A stretch of 64,000 nucleotides of DNA from positions 69,939 to 133,938 of the forward strand of contig VTPC01005933.1 in the NCBI GenBank assembly GCA_011009095.1, in the 5' to 3' direction. This DNA is from Ignelater luminosus. Lineage: Eukaryota > Arthropoda > Insecta > Coleoptera > Elateridae. The notes beneath the pieces are model-generated. The model was not told where the DNA came from. It did no database searches and was given only the letters and a program-made list of their open reading frames with translations. This document shows, piece by piece, positions 35,701 to 47,468 of this stretch; the stretch's first letter is position 1; the number at the start of each line of letters is the position of its first letter. Both the position numbers and the translations under genes were made by a program.

Positions 35701-36364
35701 TCAATGACTTGCTGAAACGGTGAAATTTTGATACATAGGATGCCGTGAATTGAGGAAGCTTCTTGAGGCAACAATCTATTTCTACTTCAATTGTATAGAT
35801 TAAAAATATCGTGAACACAGAACCAAAGATAATGGAAAGTAGTGAATGCCTTTCTAAATCATATTTTGGTAATTTGAATTGAATAATTTTTAAAATCCTT
35901 TAGGACCTTAATTTAATTCCGTAAGTAATTTCTATCCTGATCAATTCTCAAAAGAAAATCTTTGGAGCTTTTGATCTCCATTTGAACAGCCATCTCATAT
36001 TTTGATACTTCTGTTCTGTCAATCTTTCTTACAGCCCAGGAAAGTCATGGTTGTTTCAGGTCCCTATCTGGGTAGATGATTTGTGGTGTTGTTAGACAGA
36101 GAGCCTATAGATCCTTTTTCTTTCTCTTATTCGTCAGCTAATTCAAAACCTATTTGATAAATTTTGTTTCCCTTATTTAAGAATGTCCTAAAAAGTTAGC
36201 ACAAAACACTTATTGATTACTGTAAAGTTTTAAGAAAGTAATGACATTTTCCTTAATAACGTAATGTGCTCAAACTTACCTGATCCCTGCTGAGATAACA
36301 CAAAAATTAAAAAATCTTCGGTGCGCTTAGATACGCTTAAGAAAGTAATTTTATAAAATTTATG
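32733..36364. other. No recognised gene
   Basis: AT-rich. A small hairpin-capable zone at 35050-35105 pairs AGGCAGGT with ACCTGCCT. A reverse frame at 35547-35774 (75 codons) ends in a basic KRSRSRT tail; family unknown and probably chance. A GT-rich patch lies at 34120-34165. Confidence 0.5.
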
Positions 36365-38283
36365 AACAGAGAGAAAACCGGGGAAAAGGGTATAAGAAAA
36401 TAAAGTTTGAGAATATTAGAACATACAAATTAGAAAACCAAAAAAGAGGGATCTATATCAAAAGAAGATATCAGAAGAAATCAAGCAAAAGAAAGAACAA
36501 ATCCTTGAAATAGACCTGGAGAATATGTGGTAAACCTTCAAAGCAATAATCACTAAAGCTAAAAAAGAAATATGTGGGATAAATAGAACAAATAATGAGA
36601 AGAAATTAACACATTGGTAGAACAACGAATTAAAACAAGAAATTAAAGAAAGGAAAAAGTTATGGAAACGATATATAAGTAATTATAAAAACCATGAAGA
36701 CTACGAACAGTACAAAAATCAAAGAGAAAAAGCCAAGATGGGGGTGAGGACAGCAAAGACAAAATCATGGGAAGAGTTCGAAACAAAAATGGAGAGAAAT
36801 ATTATCGGTAATGCGAAAATGCTATATCATATACTGAGGGGGTTAAAGAAAGAAAAGAAAAGTACAATAAAATATCGTAAAAGATAAAGAAGGCAAATTA
36901 TCATAGAAAAAAATAAGATTATAGATAGATGAGCAGAATACTTTAAACAGCTCCTAGAGCCGGAGCATGAAATAAAGGACGAACAACCTAATGAACGCGA
37001 GCAAAACACAGCTGTCCAAGGAATAAGACAAAAAGAAGAAAATGCAGAAATTAGTAACCAAGAATTAACTAGAGCAATGCAAACGATTAAGAGCAGAAAA
37101 GCATCAGGAATAAATGGGATAGAGTCAGAAATGATCAAATACTTAGGAAATGAGGGAATCGATCTACTGCACAGAATAATAAATACGACTTGGAGGACAC
37201 AAGGAATGCCCAGTAATGGAGAATAGCTATCATAACACCAATACATAATAATTTCATAGGAATATCACTGCTCTGCGTGATTTACAAATTATATGAACAT
37301 ACCATAGAAAAAAGACTCCAAGAAAAAATAGAGAAAACATTAGACGACACACAAGCAGCTTTCAGAGCGAACAGATCAACACAAGATTGGATATTTACAC
37401 TGAGACAAATCACCGAAAAAATACTGGAAACGAATAATAAAATATACATAGAAGCAGTGGACTTGAAGAAGGCCTTTGATAGTGTAAACAGGAAGGAGAT
37501 CTGGAAAGTGCTAACTTGCTAACTGACAGAGGTGTTGACAGAAAACTAATCAAAGTTATTAAAAGTATATACGCAGGAACCGAAAACGTAGTACGAGTAA
37601 ATGGGAAGACATCGAACAGTTTCACAACAAGAAGAGGTGTAAGGCAAGGAGGGGTATTGAGTCCTCTGCTCTTTATTATAATAATGGACGAAATAGCAAA
37701 AGAGGTAAATCAAGGTCTAAGAAAAGCACAACTAGGATACAAGAAACCTCGCCCAGTTTTTCTGAACGAACTACTATACGCGGACGACCTGTTGGTATTC
37801 GAAACACAAAGGAAAGTCCTGCAAGAAAGATTAGATAAATGTAGTATACGCATGAGGAAATACGGACCACAAATAAAAAACATAAGGAAGACTGAGATTA
37901 TGGAAATTGAAAATAAGAAAGAAGGTGTAAATATGCAAGTAAGGGGAGTATAAATAAAAGAGACGAATAGATTAAAATGTCTAGGAACATACACAAAAAC
38001 AGATGGAAGACTAGGGGAAGAGATAATGGGCAGGATACAAAAAACCATGTCGCTTTACAGAACGTTATATAAACCGTTCTTCAATAAAAAAGAAGTAACA
38101 ATTAAAACTAAAATAAGAGTATTCGAATCTGCCCTAATACCATTTCTACTGTACGGAAGCGAGTCAGGTTCTAACTAAGAAGCTCAACGCATGCCAGATG
38201 AGAGTACTTAGGAAGATTGCGGGAGTAACAAAACTAGACAAAATTAGAAGTGATATAATAAGAAGAAATCTAAAAATAACAAG
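36365..38283 (+). mobile_element. LINE, ORF2 from after the endonuclease to near the C terminus
   Basis: A 1.9-kb non-LTR fragment. It begins in the linker between endonuclease and reverse transcriptase (KISEEIKQKKEQILEIDLEN, then TKAKKEICGINRTNNEKK) and runs through the reverse transcriptase to RVLRKIAGVTKLDKIRSD, then stops at 38283 where T-rich DNA starts. Both ends are truncated and no simple-repeat tail is present. It resembles in style the minus-strand LINE at 1-1160. The clade is not assigned. Confidence 0.85.
37085..38283 (+). pseudogene. LINE reverse transcriptase, broken by an 8-bp tandem duplication and stops
   Basis: ELTRAMQTIKSRKASGINGI (motif 1 region, about 37065-37130) is followed by a deletion or frameshift near 37225-37270. 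37277-37522 gives IEKTLDDTQAAFRANRST and motif A (VDLKKAFDSVNRKEIW). The frame then breaks at 37510-37525, where GCTAACTT is repeated; removing one copy would rejoin the frames. 37516-37953 gives motif B (RRGVRQGGVLSPLLF) and motif C (ELLYADDLLVF), then a stop at 37951, and the thumb and C-terminal parts (RLKCLGTYTK, LYRTLYKPFF, KIRVFESALIPFLLYGSES) continue to 38283. The catalytic aspartates survive. Confidence 0.9.
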
Positions 38284-38284
38284 T

Positions 38285-40400
38285 TGTAACGGTCTTTTGT
38301 AGTCACCATCCCGTTACATGATAAACCTCGTGGTATTTCACCACCCCGCTTTTGGAAAACGCCACGTATGTACAAAATTTTCTTTTATAATTTATTTTTC
38401 TTGTTCTAGAAATCTTATTCCGATTTATCACGTTGCTTCTTAAAAAGGGGGTTAAGCTCCAGAACCTTGGGTTAGCAGGGTAGAGATCCAGTGTTTTTCT
38501 CGTTATGAGATACTTTGTTATTTCTCCGTTGAATAATTTATAATTACTTCATGCTTATTCAAGCGGATCCTTGTTTTTATGTTCTCATGGACCCTGTTAT
38601 TCATTGTTTTGTATTTAAACCCTAATCCGTATTCTTTTGTGTAAAATTTGTTAAATTCTTCTTTCTCAATTCTGGGGGGAACGCCGAGAGCCTGGCGAGA
38701 AAAAACGATTCGAGACGCCACGAGTGCACGGTCTTCTTGCAGATCTTTCCACCCGCTGAGATGAGATCGTTGCTTGTGAATGAAAAGAAAACCCTTTATA
38801 AAGGGGTAAGTTATCTTCATTTCTTGCATCCCCTGTGTCTTCAATTCTAATTGTTGTTCCTTGTCTCCAGTTTTTCTTTACTAGATTCCAGAAAGTATGA
38901 AAGTCTGGTAGTAATAATTTTACAAGAATTCTTCACGGGAGTCCCGTGAAGTCCTGATAGTAACCGTAGGCTCTGTACTGTAGTAGTATCAGAGATTGCA
39001 GAGAGTGAATTCGTTTCAACGTCTTATTGCTGGAGTGGAAGAGGTTGGGCCCACGGAGCACCTAATCTAGAAGGGTCTGAACTCCAATTTCATTGTCAAT
39101 CAAAAATAGACTGATTACTTTTTGTGGCCCCGAACTTTTAAGAAATTCTGTAGTTAGTCAGTCAAATCATAATTATTATTAGGCCACTGTAGGTGAATTT
39201 TAGAATGTGGTTTGGTGATGAGGTGGGGGAGGAAGGGTGAAATTCTGTACCCAAATGTTAACTTATTTTATTATCAATTAATCACTTAGATAAAGTAAAT
39301 TTTTTGTTATTTAATCCTTCCCATTTCATTTAGGCAATGATTAAATTTTATTATGGTACATTTCGCTAGTAATGATTATGGTATAACCTATTATCTACTT
39401 ATACTTTAAGTTGATCTTAACTCGCTATAAAGTAATGCTATAATAAGATTTTGCCAATGTTAGAAATTTTTGTGAATATTTAAATTTTCGGATTTTACTT
39501 GGAGGTTTCATTTAATCTTTATTACTTAGGTTTTTATTGACAGTCTGCAGCTTCCGATCGGAATCAACTTTCAAGATAAATTTGGTAAGAACTTCTCCAC
39601 TTCAATGATTATACGAATCTCGTATTATCATTTGACTTGAAATTTTTTTTAAATTGTTTTAATTAATTTGATATACACTCGGATTAATTATAAATCTGTT
39701 TGTTTCTAAATTTATTTAATTTTAAATTAGTAAAGTTTTCATAACTGTTTATAAATCTTTAAAGTTTTCTTTGCTTTTCCTTCAACCTGTTAATACGTAG
39801 CGTTTGAACGGATTTAGATTAACAGCCGAGTGTACTTTGAGATAGCAATTGTTTAAATTTTTATAGCTTCACCTTGGATTTATTCTTTATATATTCAAGT
39901 TTTCTTTGCATTAAATTTTTATTTTTGTATTCAATTTAACCTTTTCCTAGTTAAAAATTTGAGATTTGATTAACTTCAGGACTTAAGATGTTTTAAACTA
40001 ATTTCAACTTTGGGTTTAAGATCCTGTAATTAGACGTTAGTAATATTAATTTTTTTGTTAATTAGTTAAGGCTTAATAATTGTATCCTTTGATAACTAAT
40101 GATTTTTTGTTTTTATTAGAAATTTCAATCTACAATTGACTATTTGTTGCTTATTAGTATAAAATTTATATTTCTGTTTTTTGTGTTAAGATTTTTGGCA
40201 ATCAAACCTTAATTTTTTTTCAATATATTTTGTAGTTAAATATAAACCCTTGTGTTTTATTGTGAATATAATCTCTACCAGCCCACTCCTAAAAGCTACC
40301 TATTTGAGTTCAGCTGGCCTAGGACCAAGCGTTTCTAGTTCTTATTTAGGTTAAATCTAATCATCAATATTGTGAATTATGACTGTACGTTTATCAACTT
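38285..40400. other. T-rich stretch, possible solo LTR or LTR fragment
   Basis: It starts directly after the LINE with TGTAACGG, and CCGTTACA follows 18 bp later, an inverted pair of the kind seen at the 5' ends of some Ty3/gypsy LTRs. At 38792-38805 CCCTTTATAAAGGG is a perfect palindrome with a TATA core. From about 39470 to 40270 the plus strand is markedly T-rich. I could not find a matching second LTR, a primer-binding site or a CA end, so the LTR reading is tentative. A 108-codon reverse frame (38518-38844) is not recognised. Confidence 0.3.
38931..38951. repeat. 21-bp palindrome
   Basis: CTTCACGGGA, one G, TCCCGTGAAG: ten-base perfect arms around a single central base. Confidence 0.9.
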
Positions 40401-43400
40401 TAGGAGTTTAATAGAATTGTTTAAAAAAGCCTACCCAGTTAAAAGTTTTGTGGTTTATCGATTTGCCACATTCTTTTGACACTACCGAATGACTAATTAA
40501 TATTGAAAATTCTGGCAATTTAAAACCAACGCCAGTGTACACTGATCTTTTCACGTTGTATAAAACAACGATAAGAGAAGAATCGTGTAAGTGAACACAA
40601 AGTTCACATTCTGATAATCCCACCATCAAGACACAGTGACTCCTAAGCTAATAAATGGGGGATAGTAAATCTAGATAGTAATGTAAATCGGCACACATTG
40701 GATTGAATACAGAAAGGGTTGTAGATTGTTTCCGAAATGTGACATGTTTATTAGAATGGACACAGCTTCTCGTTTCGACTTGTCTCTTAATTAAACACAG
40801 CAATTGAGATTTGTGGAAATCTGTTAATAGGGTTTATTAGAAACCGGAACTTCCAAATCCGATTCGATTAATGAAATGTCCAAAGAAATTAAGTTCCAAT
40901 ATCAATATTGAGACGATTTCCAGGTCCATTAATAGAAAAGGTGAAGTGCATGAAATTTGTTGCCATTCGTTCTTCAATGATTGTATATACTATAAGCCAG
41001 ATTTCGCATAGCGGATGAAATTTAAAAATGGTAAAATCATAATGTGAATTAAAAGAATCTTCATTTGGTGGAAGGTATGTTTGACAGAGTGTTACACAAA
41101 ATTTATTGTTTGCGGTATTCGCTTCTTTTTCTTCAAATATGAAGCTATCGTGAAAGAATATTCGATGGACCATAAAGCATAGAAGAAACCGATTTGTATT
41201 TAGGATTTTTCAGAAGATTATTGAAAGTCAGAGGTTGTCCAACTAAAGAGCTGTTTATCAGTGATAGAGTTTCAAGGTAAACATAATTGTACGAGATATA
41301 AATTTACCTCGAAACTCTTTTACAGTTTTAACAGTTTTAAATTACTTCTATTGCAACAAATAAAAATGTTTACCGTTTAATACTTACTAATTAACAAAAC
41401 GACAATGGGAGTGAAAAATGCACTATGACCAAACAATTATTGGATTTAAATTAAATACGCAAAAAAACCTTATATGTGCTCTTTTTAAAAATGGGAAAAT
41501 TAAGATAAAGGATGTTTCCGAAACTTGAACAGTGTAGATCAATGATATGTAGCTGTATGTGATATTAATAAACCTCAAAGTTACTCCAACAAGTAAAGAT
41601 TTTATGGAAATATTCTCACCGAGCAAAAAATGTTTTTTCCTCTAATAACTGCCCTGCTTGCGCTATAAAAATATTTCGCATTTGAAATTATAACAACTTT
41701 TTTTAATAGTCCCATATATAATTAACAAAACCAAAATTAACAAGTTAATTAATGCCGAAGTTATTTGAAGATTATCCATCATAAATTAGAGTATAATTAT
41801 CAAAATTCCTTTAAAACCACTTTTATAGCTACCTGACAATAAGTGATTTATTTAGGTTGGTTTTGGTTTGGTGTTTTTAAAAGAAGTAATTATTAAAAGA
41901 CAAGAGAAAAAAACATTTTTGTTCTCCATCATTATATACTTCTTGTGGTTTTTTTTCGTGGTTTTTCAAACAAAATCTTTGAAATAATAAATAATGAAAC
42001 TACCCATCGATGGAATGTTGTACAAGAATCAAAAAATATATATATGCTCGACTAAATATAGACATGTTGTCGACTATCAGATTGAAATTTTGTTTTTGAA
42101 GATACATCATATATACATATGTAAAATTTCAACAGTGCTAATCTTCGTGTATGTTTTTGCCGTTGTGTTGTTCTTGTTAATCTTACAGAGGAAAAAAAAG
42201 ACTTTTTCGAATTACCTTGAACTCATGTATAATGTCATAATGTAAAATAGTTTCCCACATTTAATTCCCAAATATATTTTTTTAATTATTAATGATCGTT
42301 CTGTTAAGAAATGTTTCGCGTCGATCTTAAAAGCTGAACATTCTTAACTCATGTCATTTGTTAATATTTCAAATGTTGAACATCACTTAGACAGAATGTA
42401 AAAAACAGAGAGAAGACTTTTAATAGATTGTTCCATACAAATATGCAAATGTCCGGAGAGTTTAAAAAGTATATCAGAACCGACCGTTACTACCGATGAC
42501 TTATGCCCGTTTACATTCAGATGTGATTATAAAAGTATTTTTACTAATATGCATTTTATATCTCCAAACTAAAAGCATTCTTGGCGATTAAAATAAATTT
42601 GACGGGGATTCTTTAAAAATTGTCACTACGTAAAAGGTTTTTCGTGCACGCTTTCCGAATCGATTGCACACTAATGCCGTGGGTGCAGTTTGTTTATAAC
42701 AGAGGAGAAGAGAAGAAAAAAACAGCGCTTCTGGCCTGGTAGGATGACAAATTGACAAAGCTGGTTAAAGCTCGCTGACTCCAAACTCGTTTTCATTATC
42801 GGAACCATTGCGTGGTGTCTATTAGTCTTATTATAGTATAATATAAAATGTTGTGTGGATCGTCAATTTGATTCCAACAACTTTTAATTTCTTCAGAAAA
42901 AAAATAAAATTGATAATAAAAAAGTTGATAGAAAACCTTCTTCTCCCGCATTTAATCTATCAAAAACTAATGATGATAAATTAATGGTAGTTATAGTTTT
43001 TCGGTTCTTCTAATTCTAACTTGCATTTCTTAAAATAAATTCTCAGAGAAAAAATAAACAATGAATGTCAGGCGATGCAGGCAATCATCTTTCTATGCAT
43101 ATTTTAGATTTTCAAATTAAATGAAACTTTTTGACCTATACGACCATACCAAATCTATTGTTTTCTTGTATATTAAAGCTTTCATCGACGCCTCTTAGCT
43201 CAGTCACCACTACAGACTCTCCAAATTCACTTGGGCCAGCGTTTTGTGAATTAAAAGACTGCAACATGTAACTGGTGAGCTAGTACACGCAGAATTAAAC
43301 ACAACCACGTTCTATATTTGCTACGATCTTACAGAATTTTCATCTCATTAAATATTTGATAAGAGATTAACTTAATACAGTTCTTCTTGCGATGCTCAAG

Positions 43401-43727
43401 TCAGATTTTGATTTCTTAAGGATCCACTTTTCAAGTGATAGTTTGATCTATGACTAATATGTAAAGTAGAAAACAAAATGCGCAAATCAATCTGCAAAAA
43501 AGTCACCTGTCTACTTTATAACCAGGGCAAATGCTATAACATCCAGGAACCTTAGAAACAACCAAGGCGTTCCATGGCTCAGAAAGAAACTTTGAGAACT
43601 GATGAAATATACAAGAACGTATCTATGCGGCCGATTCACTATGAAACAAACCAAACTTGATATAACAAGCATCTGCAACCCACCAAATCGGAAAACTCAA
43701 CCACCTCTTGAAAAACTTACAACGCAC
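40401..43727. other. No recognised gene
   Basis: AT-rich DNA with short unrelated frames on both strands; nothing matches a family I know. Confidence 0.55.

Positions 43728-43767
<40 letters not shown>
43728..43767. repeat. (ATA)n microsatellite, about 13 copies
   Basis: Uninterrupted trinucleotide run. It produces the poly-isoleucine part of a 60-codon frame at 43602-43784, which is therefore not a gene. Confidence 0.98.
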
Positions 43768-43768
<1 letters not shown>

Positions 43769-44285
43769 CACTATACAGGTGTGAAAAGAAAATTGGTAAT
43801 AGATTTTGTCACGGAGGCCAATTTGAGCGTCAGGTTCAAAACTCCCAATCTACCAACATCGAACGAGAAAAAATATCAGAAGCATAGCTACAACTAACAA
43901 AAATTGATCAAGATCGAGATAGGTATTTTTATTTTGTAGAGAATAAACAAAAACAAGGAACGTCAAGAACCCTAAGAGAAGTTGCAGTTCGGGAAAATTC
44001 ATAGAGAATGGCAACAAAACACACACAACCTGTGAACGATACTACAAACAAAAATGGTCAGACAAAAACAATAAAAAGAATCGTCACACACGCATCCTGG
44101 ATTACATTCTACCAGGCGACTATTTCAAGAAAGACCTTCCTACATAGAAAGCTGACTTAAAGACAGTTACGCTAATAACACAATTCGTTAAACCAAACGA
44201 AAGAAATCATGAGGAGAGACGGCAATCTCTTTGAAGAGTAAGAAGCCTCATAACACTCCCCAAGTCATCCAAAAGCTGACAAACC

Positions 44286-44510
44286 TACCGTATAGAGTTT
44301 TCTATAACATCTGGTGATCGCTCTGACCAACTTAACATTCCACACAAGCTTACCAACGCTAAAGATAAGACACACAATGTCATAAAGTCTGGCATTTGCA
44401 GTTCAAATTACTTAAGTACATCGATCAAACATTTACGAATTTCGATTCTCACAAAATATTCAGATAAATCCAATTACGCAAAACATTTAACAGAAGATAA
44501 TTATCCAATG
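44286..44510 (+). pseudogene. Possible GIY-YIG endonuclease remnant (Penelope-like?)
   Basis: One open frame reads NAKDKTHNVIKSGICSSNY, then STSIKHLRI, then DKSNYAKHLTEDNYPM. In Penelope-like retroelements the C-terminal GIY-YIG nuclease has the order KDK...KSGIY.I.C...YIGQT.R....R..EH...KS..AKHL.E..HP, and these blocks fall in the same order and spacing. GIY has become GIC and the YIGQT block is largely lost (YLSTS), so the nuclease is dead. No reverse transcriptase was recognised upstream (43780-44280). The match is by eye; chance resemblance is possible. Confidence 0.4.
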
Positions 44511-45284
44511 AGACCAAACATTTTTACATTTTTTTTTTGGTCAACAAAAATGTTTTACAAACCTAAACACAAGATTATAAAATTGTAAAATAACTCATGA
44601 TGCTACCTGTAAAGACTCACTGGATCAAAAAATTCTCGAGACCATCACAGGCATAGAACAATGGACGAAATACCCGGAAACCCACCATATCAATTACCAA
44701 AACATGAAACTCAAAGATAAGCTAAGAAGAAACTCGACCATAAAGATCAACAACGAGAATCTGACTAGATTCCGGGCTGAAATTGGGTGCCCATAGAAAT
44801 GACTTCATTTTTCCTCGACTGCCAAATACCTAAAAGATGCCAATCTTCAGGCCTTGTAGCCTCATGAGGCTAACCATAGAAAAAATTGCCATTGTAGATG
44901 TCTCAGAAACCTTTCGCTCAGCAAAGAGACTCAACAACACAGTAAGTAAAAATAGTGCCTTTATAGTCTCTGTGGCGACCAATGAGGAAATTCCGTGTAA
45001 TGTAATAGTGACATTCTTGTCACTGATATCCAATATTTAAACTTAATAAAATCTCATGGTCATCACCATAAACGCCTCGTCATATTCACAAATGGTGTAT
45101 ACATAAAGTCTTCAGTTTGAAAATTCTAAAGTATACCATCAACCAACCCCAATACAGGATCACAATAATCACTGGTACGTTTCAAAATCTTAAACTTGAA
45201 CTTACGTTTACTGCTACATAAAATCGAATTTTCTGGAATTTCATACACTAGTTATTTTATAAGAACCTAAACTTGCAAACATTA
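44511..45284. other. No recognised gene
   Basis: Between the GIY-YIG-like remnant and the LINE. Complementary 67-codon frames at 44830-45040 overlap on both strands and resemble nothing known. Confidence 0.5.
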
Positions 45285-45289
45285 AAAAA

Positions 45290-45640
45290 GCCAATTGTGG
45301 ACTTTCCCTACTGTCGTGTAACTAAAGAAGATCACAACCTGCGAGACACTGTCGGTTTATATGGGCTTGGTGAAAGAAATGTGAGGCGAGGGCGCCTTCT
45401 ACATTTCTGTATTGATAACAATCTATTTATTGCTAACACAAGCTATATACCTTGATATCACCTGGCGACGGATACAGGAACCAGATAAATTATATATTGG
45501 TAAAATCCCGTTGGAGAACCACATTTAAAGACGTTAAGACATATCCAGGGAAAGATTGTAATAGTGACCATCAACTTCTATCAGCTGAATTGCGCATGAA
45601 ACTAATGAAGCATAAAAGAACAATAAACAAACGTCCTAAA
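45290..45640 (+). pseudogene. LINE endonuclease domain, C-terminal half
   Basis: KEDHNLRDTVGLYGLGERN, then RGRLLHFCIDNNLFIANT to 45455, then after a frame change ISPGDGYRNQINYILVKSRW and TYPGKDCNSDHQLLSAEL. In the family the second part reads SPDG..RNQIDYIL and ends in the catalytic SDHxL motif, which is intact here (NSDHQLL), while the Asp of QIDYI has become Asn (QINYI). This domain nicks the genomic target. The N-terminal part with the catalytic Glu is missing. Confidence 0.85.
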
Positions 45641-47400
45641 TGGCATCTGAGAAACAACGATACGTATAAAAAAACCGTGATGCCAAAGCTACGTAATCTC
45701 AGACAAGTTACACAACCAGAAGAGTCGCCTAACAGTATCTGGACGGAAGCAAAATATTGAATAATGCTGCTAAAGACATCAAAAGTGCTACAGAAGAAAA
45801 AAGGAAACAATGGATAACACACGACATATGGGGTAGAATACAAGAAAGAAAACAACTAAAATCTACAGGACTAAAGCATGATAATAAAAGGGAGGCCTAC
45901 CGAGCACTGAACATCAAGATAAAACAACTGCCAAAAAGACAAAAACAGTCACCTGAACCAAATATGCAAGCAAATAGAAACAAAACTGAGACGAGAGATA
46001 TGTTTAAGAAAATAACTCTTTTGCACCAAATCATAACGCTATCAAAGAGGAGAACGAAAATCTACTCGCTACTAAACAGGATATATTAAAGGAATGTTGG
46101 GGAAATTTGATGACAGATGAGGATGCACAACAAGAATCCAGTTTCGAGAAAGAACCTGACAAACTCAGAAGTAAAGTTTAAATAGCAATTAGAAGACAAA
46201 AAAGTCACAAAGCCGCTGGCACAGATGATAATATTCCCATCGAAATGATATGGGCCCTAGACGACATCGGAGTGAATGTAACATATCAAATTTGCCAAAG
46301 AACATGGGAAAGATGCATGTGGCCAGAGGATTGGACAAAATCAGTATGTATTCCTCTTCATAAAAAAGGATCAAGGGAATCATGCAGCAATTATCGTACA
46401 ATAACACTAATCAGACACTGCAGCAAAATGATGTTACACATAATACTAGAGAGGATAAAACCTGAAATTCCGGCAGAACAGGCAGGCACCAGAGAACAAA
46501 TATTAAACGTACGACAAATTATAGAAAAATCCAGGGGATTTAACATCGCGACATATTTGTGCTTTATTGATTACAGCAAGACCTTTGACCTAGTGAACTG
46601 GAGGAAGATGTGGCAAATTCTTTCTGAAATAGGAGTGCCACACCACCTGATTCCACTGATCAGGAATCTATACAACAACAACTGCGCTTAAGTTAGAATG
46701 AACGGAGAACTGACTGAAAGTTTCCGGGTTACTAAACCCGTAAGGCAAGGCTGCACATCGAGTCCAATTCAATTTAACATATATGGTGAATCGATAATGC
46801 CAAAAGCGACTGATGGATGGAATGGCGGTATCACTATTGGTGGAAGGTAGATCTGCAATCTGAGATATGCAGATGACACAACCATTCTTGCTAACTCCGA
46901 AGCGGAATTGAGTCAACTACCAGAAAAAATCTAAAACATCAGCACAGAGGCAGGTCTCAAAATAAATAGAGGAAAAACAAGGATCATGGTGATAGATAGA
47001 ACTAACAACAGCCAAAACCAATTAACGGAAATAAACAATATCACCGTTTTAGTCATTTTGTGTACTTGGGGTCTATGATAACTGATACCGGCGGGTGCAC
47101 TGAAGAAATAAAGCGGAGATCAGCAATTGCAAAAAATGCGATGGCTAGACTGATTAAAATCTGGAAAAGCCACGAAATAACCGCAGACATCAATATCAGA
47201 CTGGTCAGATGCTTGGTCTTCCCAGTTTTCCTCTATGCATCGGAATGTTGGACTCTTAAGGAAGTTGATAAAAAGAGCACAGATGCATTCCAGATGTTTT
47301 GCTGGAGACGAATGTTGAGAATCTCTTGGGTAGCCCGCAGAACAAATGTGTCATACTGGAACAACTGAATATGAAGAAAAGACTAAGGACGCACGTAGCA
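45641..47400 (+). pseudogene. LINE reverse transcriptase and C-terminal region
   Basis: After a basic linker (45640-46190) the frame at 46245-46691 gives the finger motifs (EDWTKSVCIPLHKKGSRE, CSNYRTITLI) and motif A (FIDYSKTFDLVNWRKMW). A stop precedes motif B (PVRQGCTSSPIQFNIYGE, about 46735), and motif C reads LRYADDTTILANSEAEL (about 46860). GLKINRGKTRIMVIDR follows, then 47060-47368 with YLGSMITDTGGC, RSAIAKNAMARLIKIWKSH, VFPVFLYASECWTL and CWRRMLRISWVARRTN. Catalytic YADD is intact, but motif A and B lie in pieces separated by stops. Confidence 0.92.
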
Positions 47401-47445
47401 GAACAAATAATAAACTATCTCGGACACATCTTTCGAAGAAACGGA

Positions 47446-47468
47446 CTCTCTCTCTCTCTCTCTCTCTC
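47446..47468. repeat. (CT)n microsatellite at the LINE 3' end
   Basis: About eleven CT units, then CGCCTTTCTCTCAGAGAGAG and a purine-rich GAAGAA tract to about 47510. It joins directly to LINE coding sequence. Confidence 0.95.

Larger units (their letters stand above)
45285..47445 (+). mobile_element. RTE/BovB-like LINE, nearly full ORF2, 5'-truncated in the endonuclease
   Basis: A 2.2-kb non-LTR element. It starts in the second half of the endonuclease, carries the complete reverse transcriptase and C-terminal part, and ends abruptly in a CT microsatellite after ...YLGHIFRRNG. The motif set (YGLGERN, RYADDT, FVYLGSMIT-type block, CWRRMLRISW) is characteristic of the RTE clade including BovB. 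The coding strand is A-rich. Several frameshifts and stops make it non-functional. Confidence 0.9.

Noticed and set aside
36827..38048. Hydrophobic reverse-strand frames in the 37-kb region
   Set aside because: They mirror the A-rich coding strand of the LINE; T-rich antisense gives spurious hydrophobic proteins.
43602..43784. Small protein with poly-isoleucine
   Set aside because: The poly-Ile is the ATA microsatellite; the frame is open only because of it.
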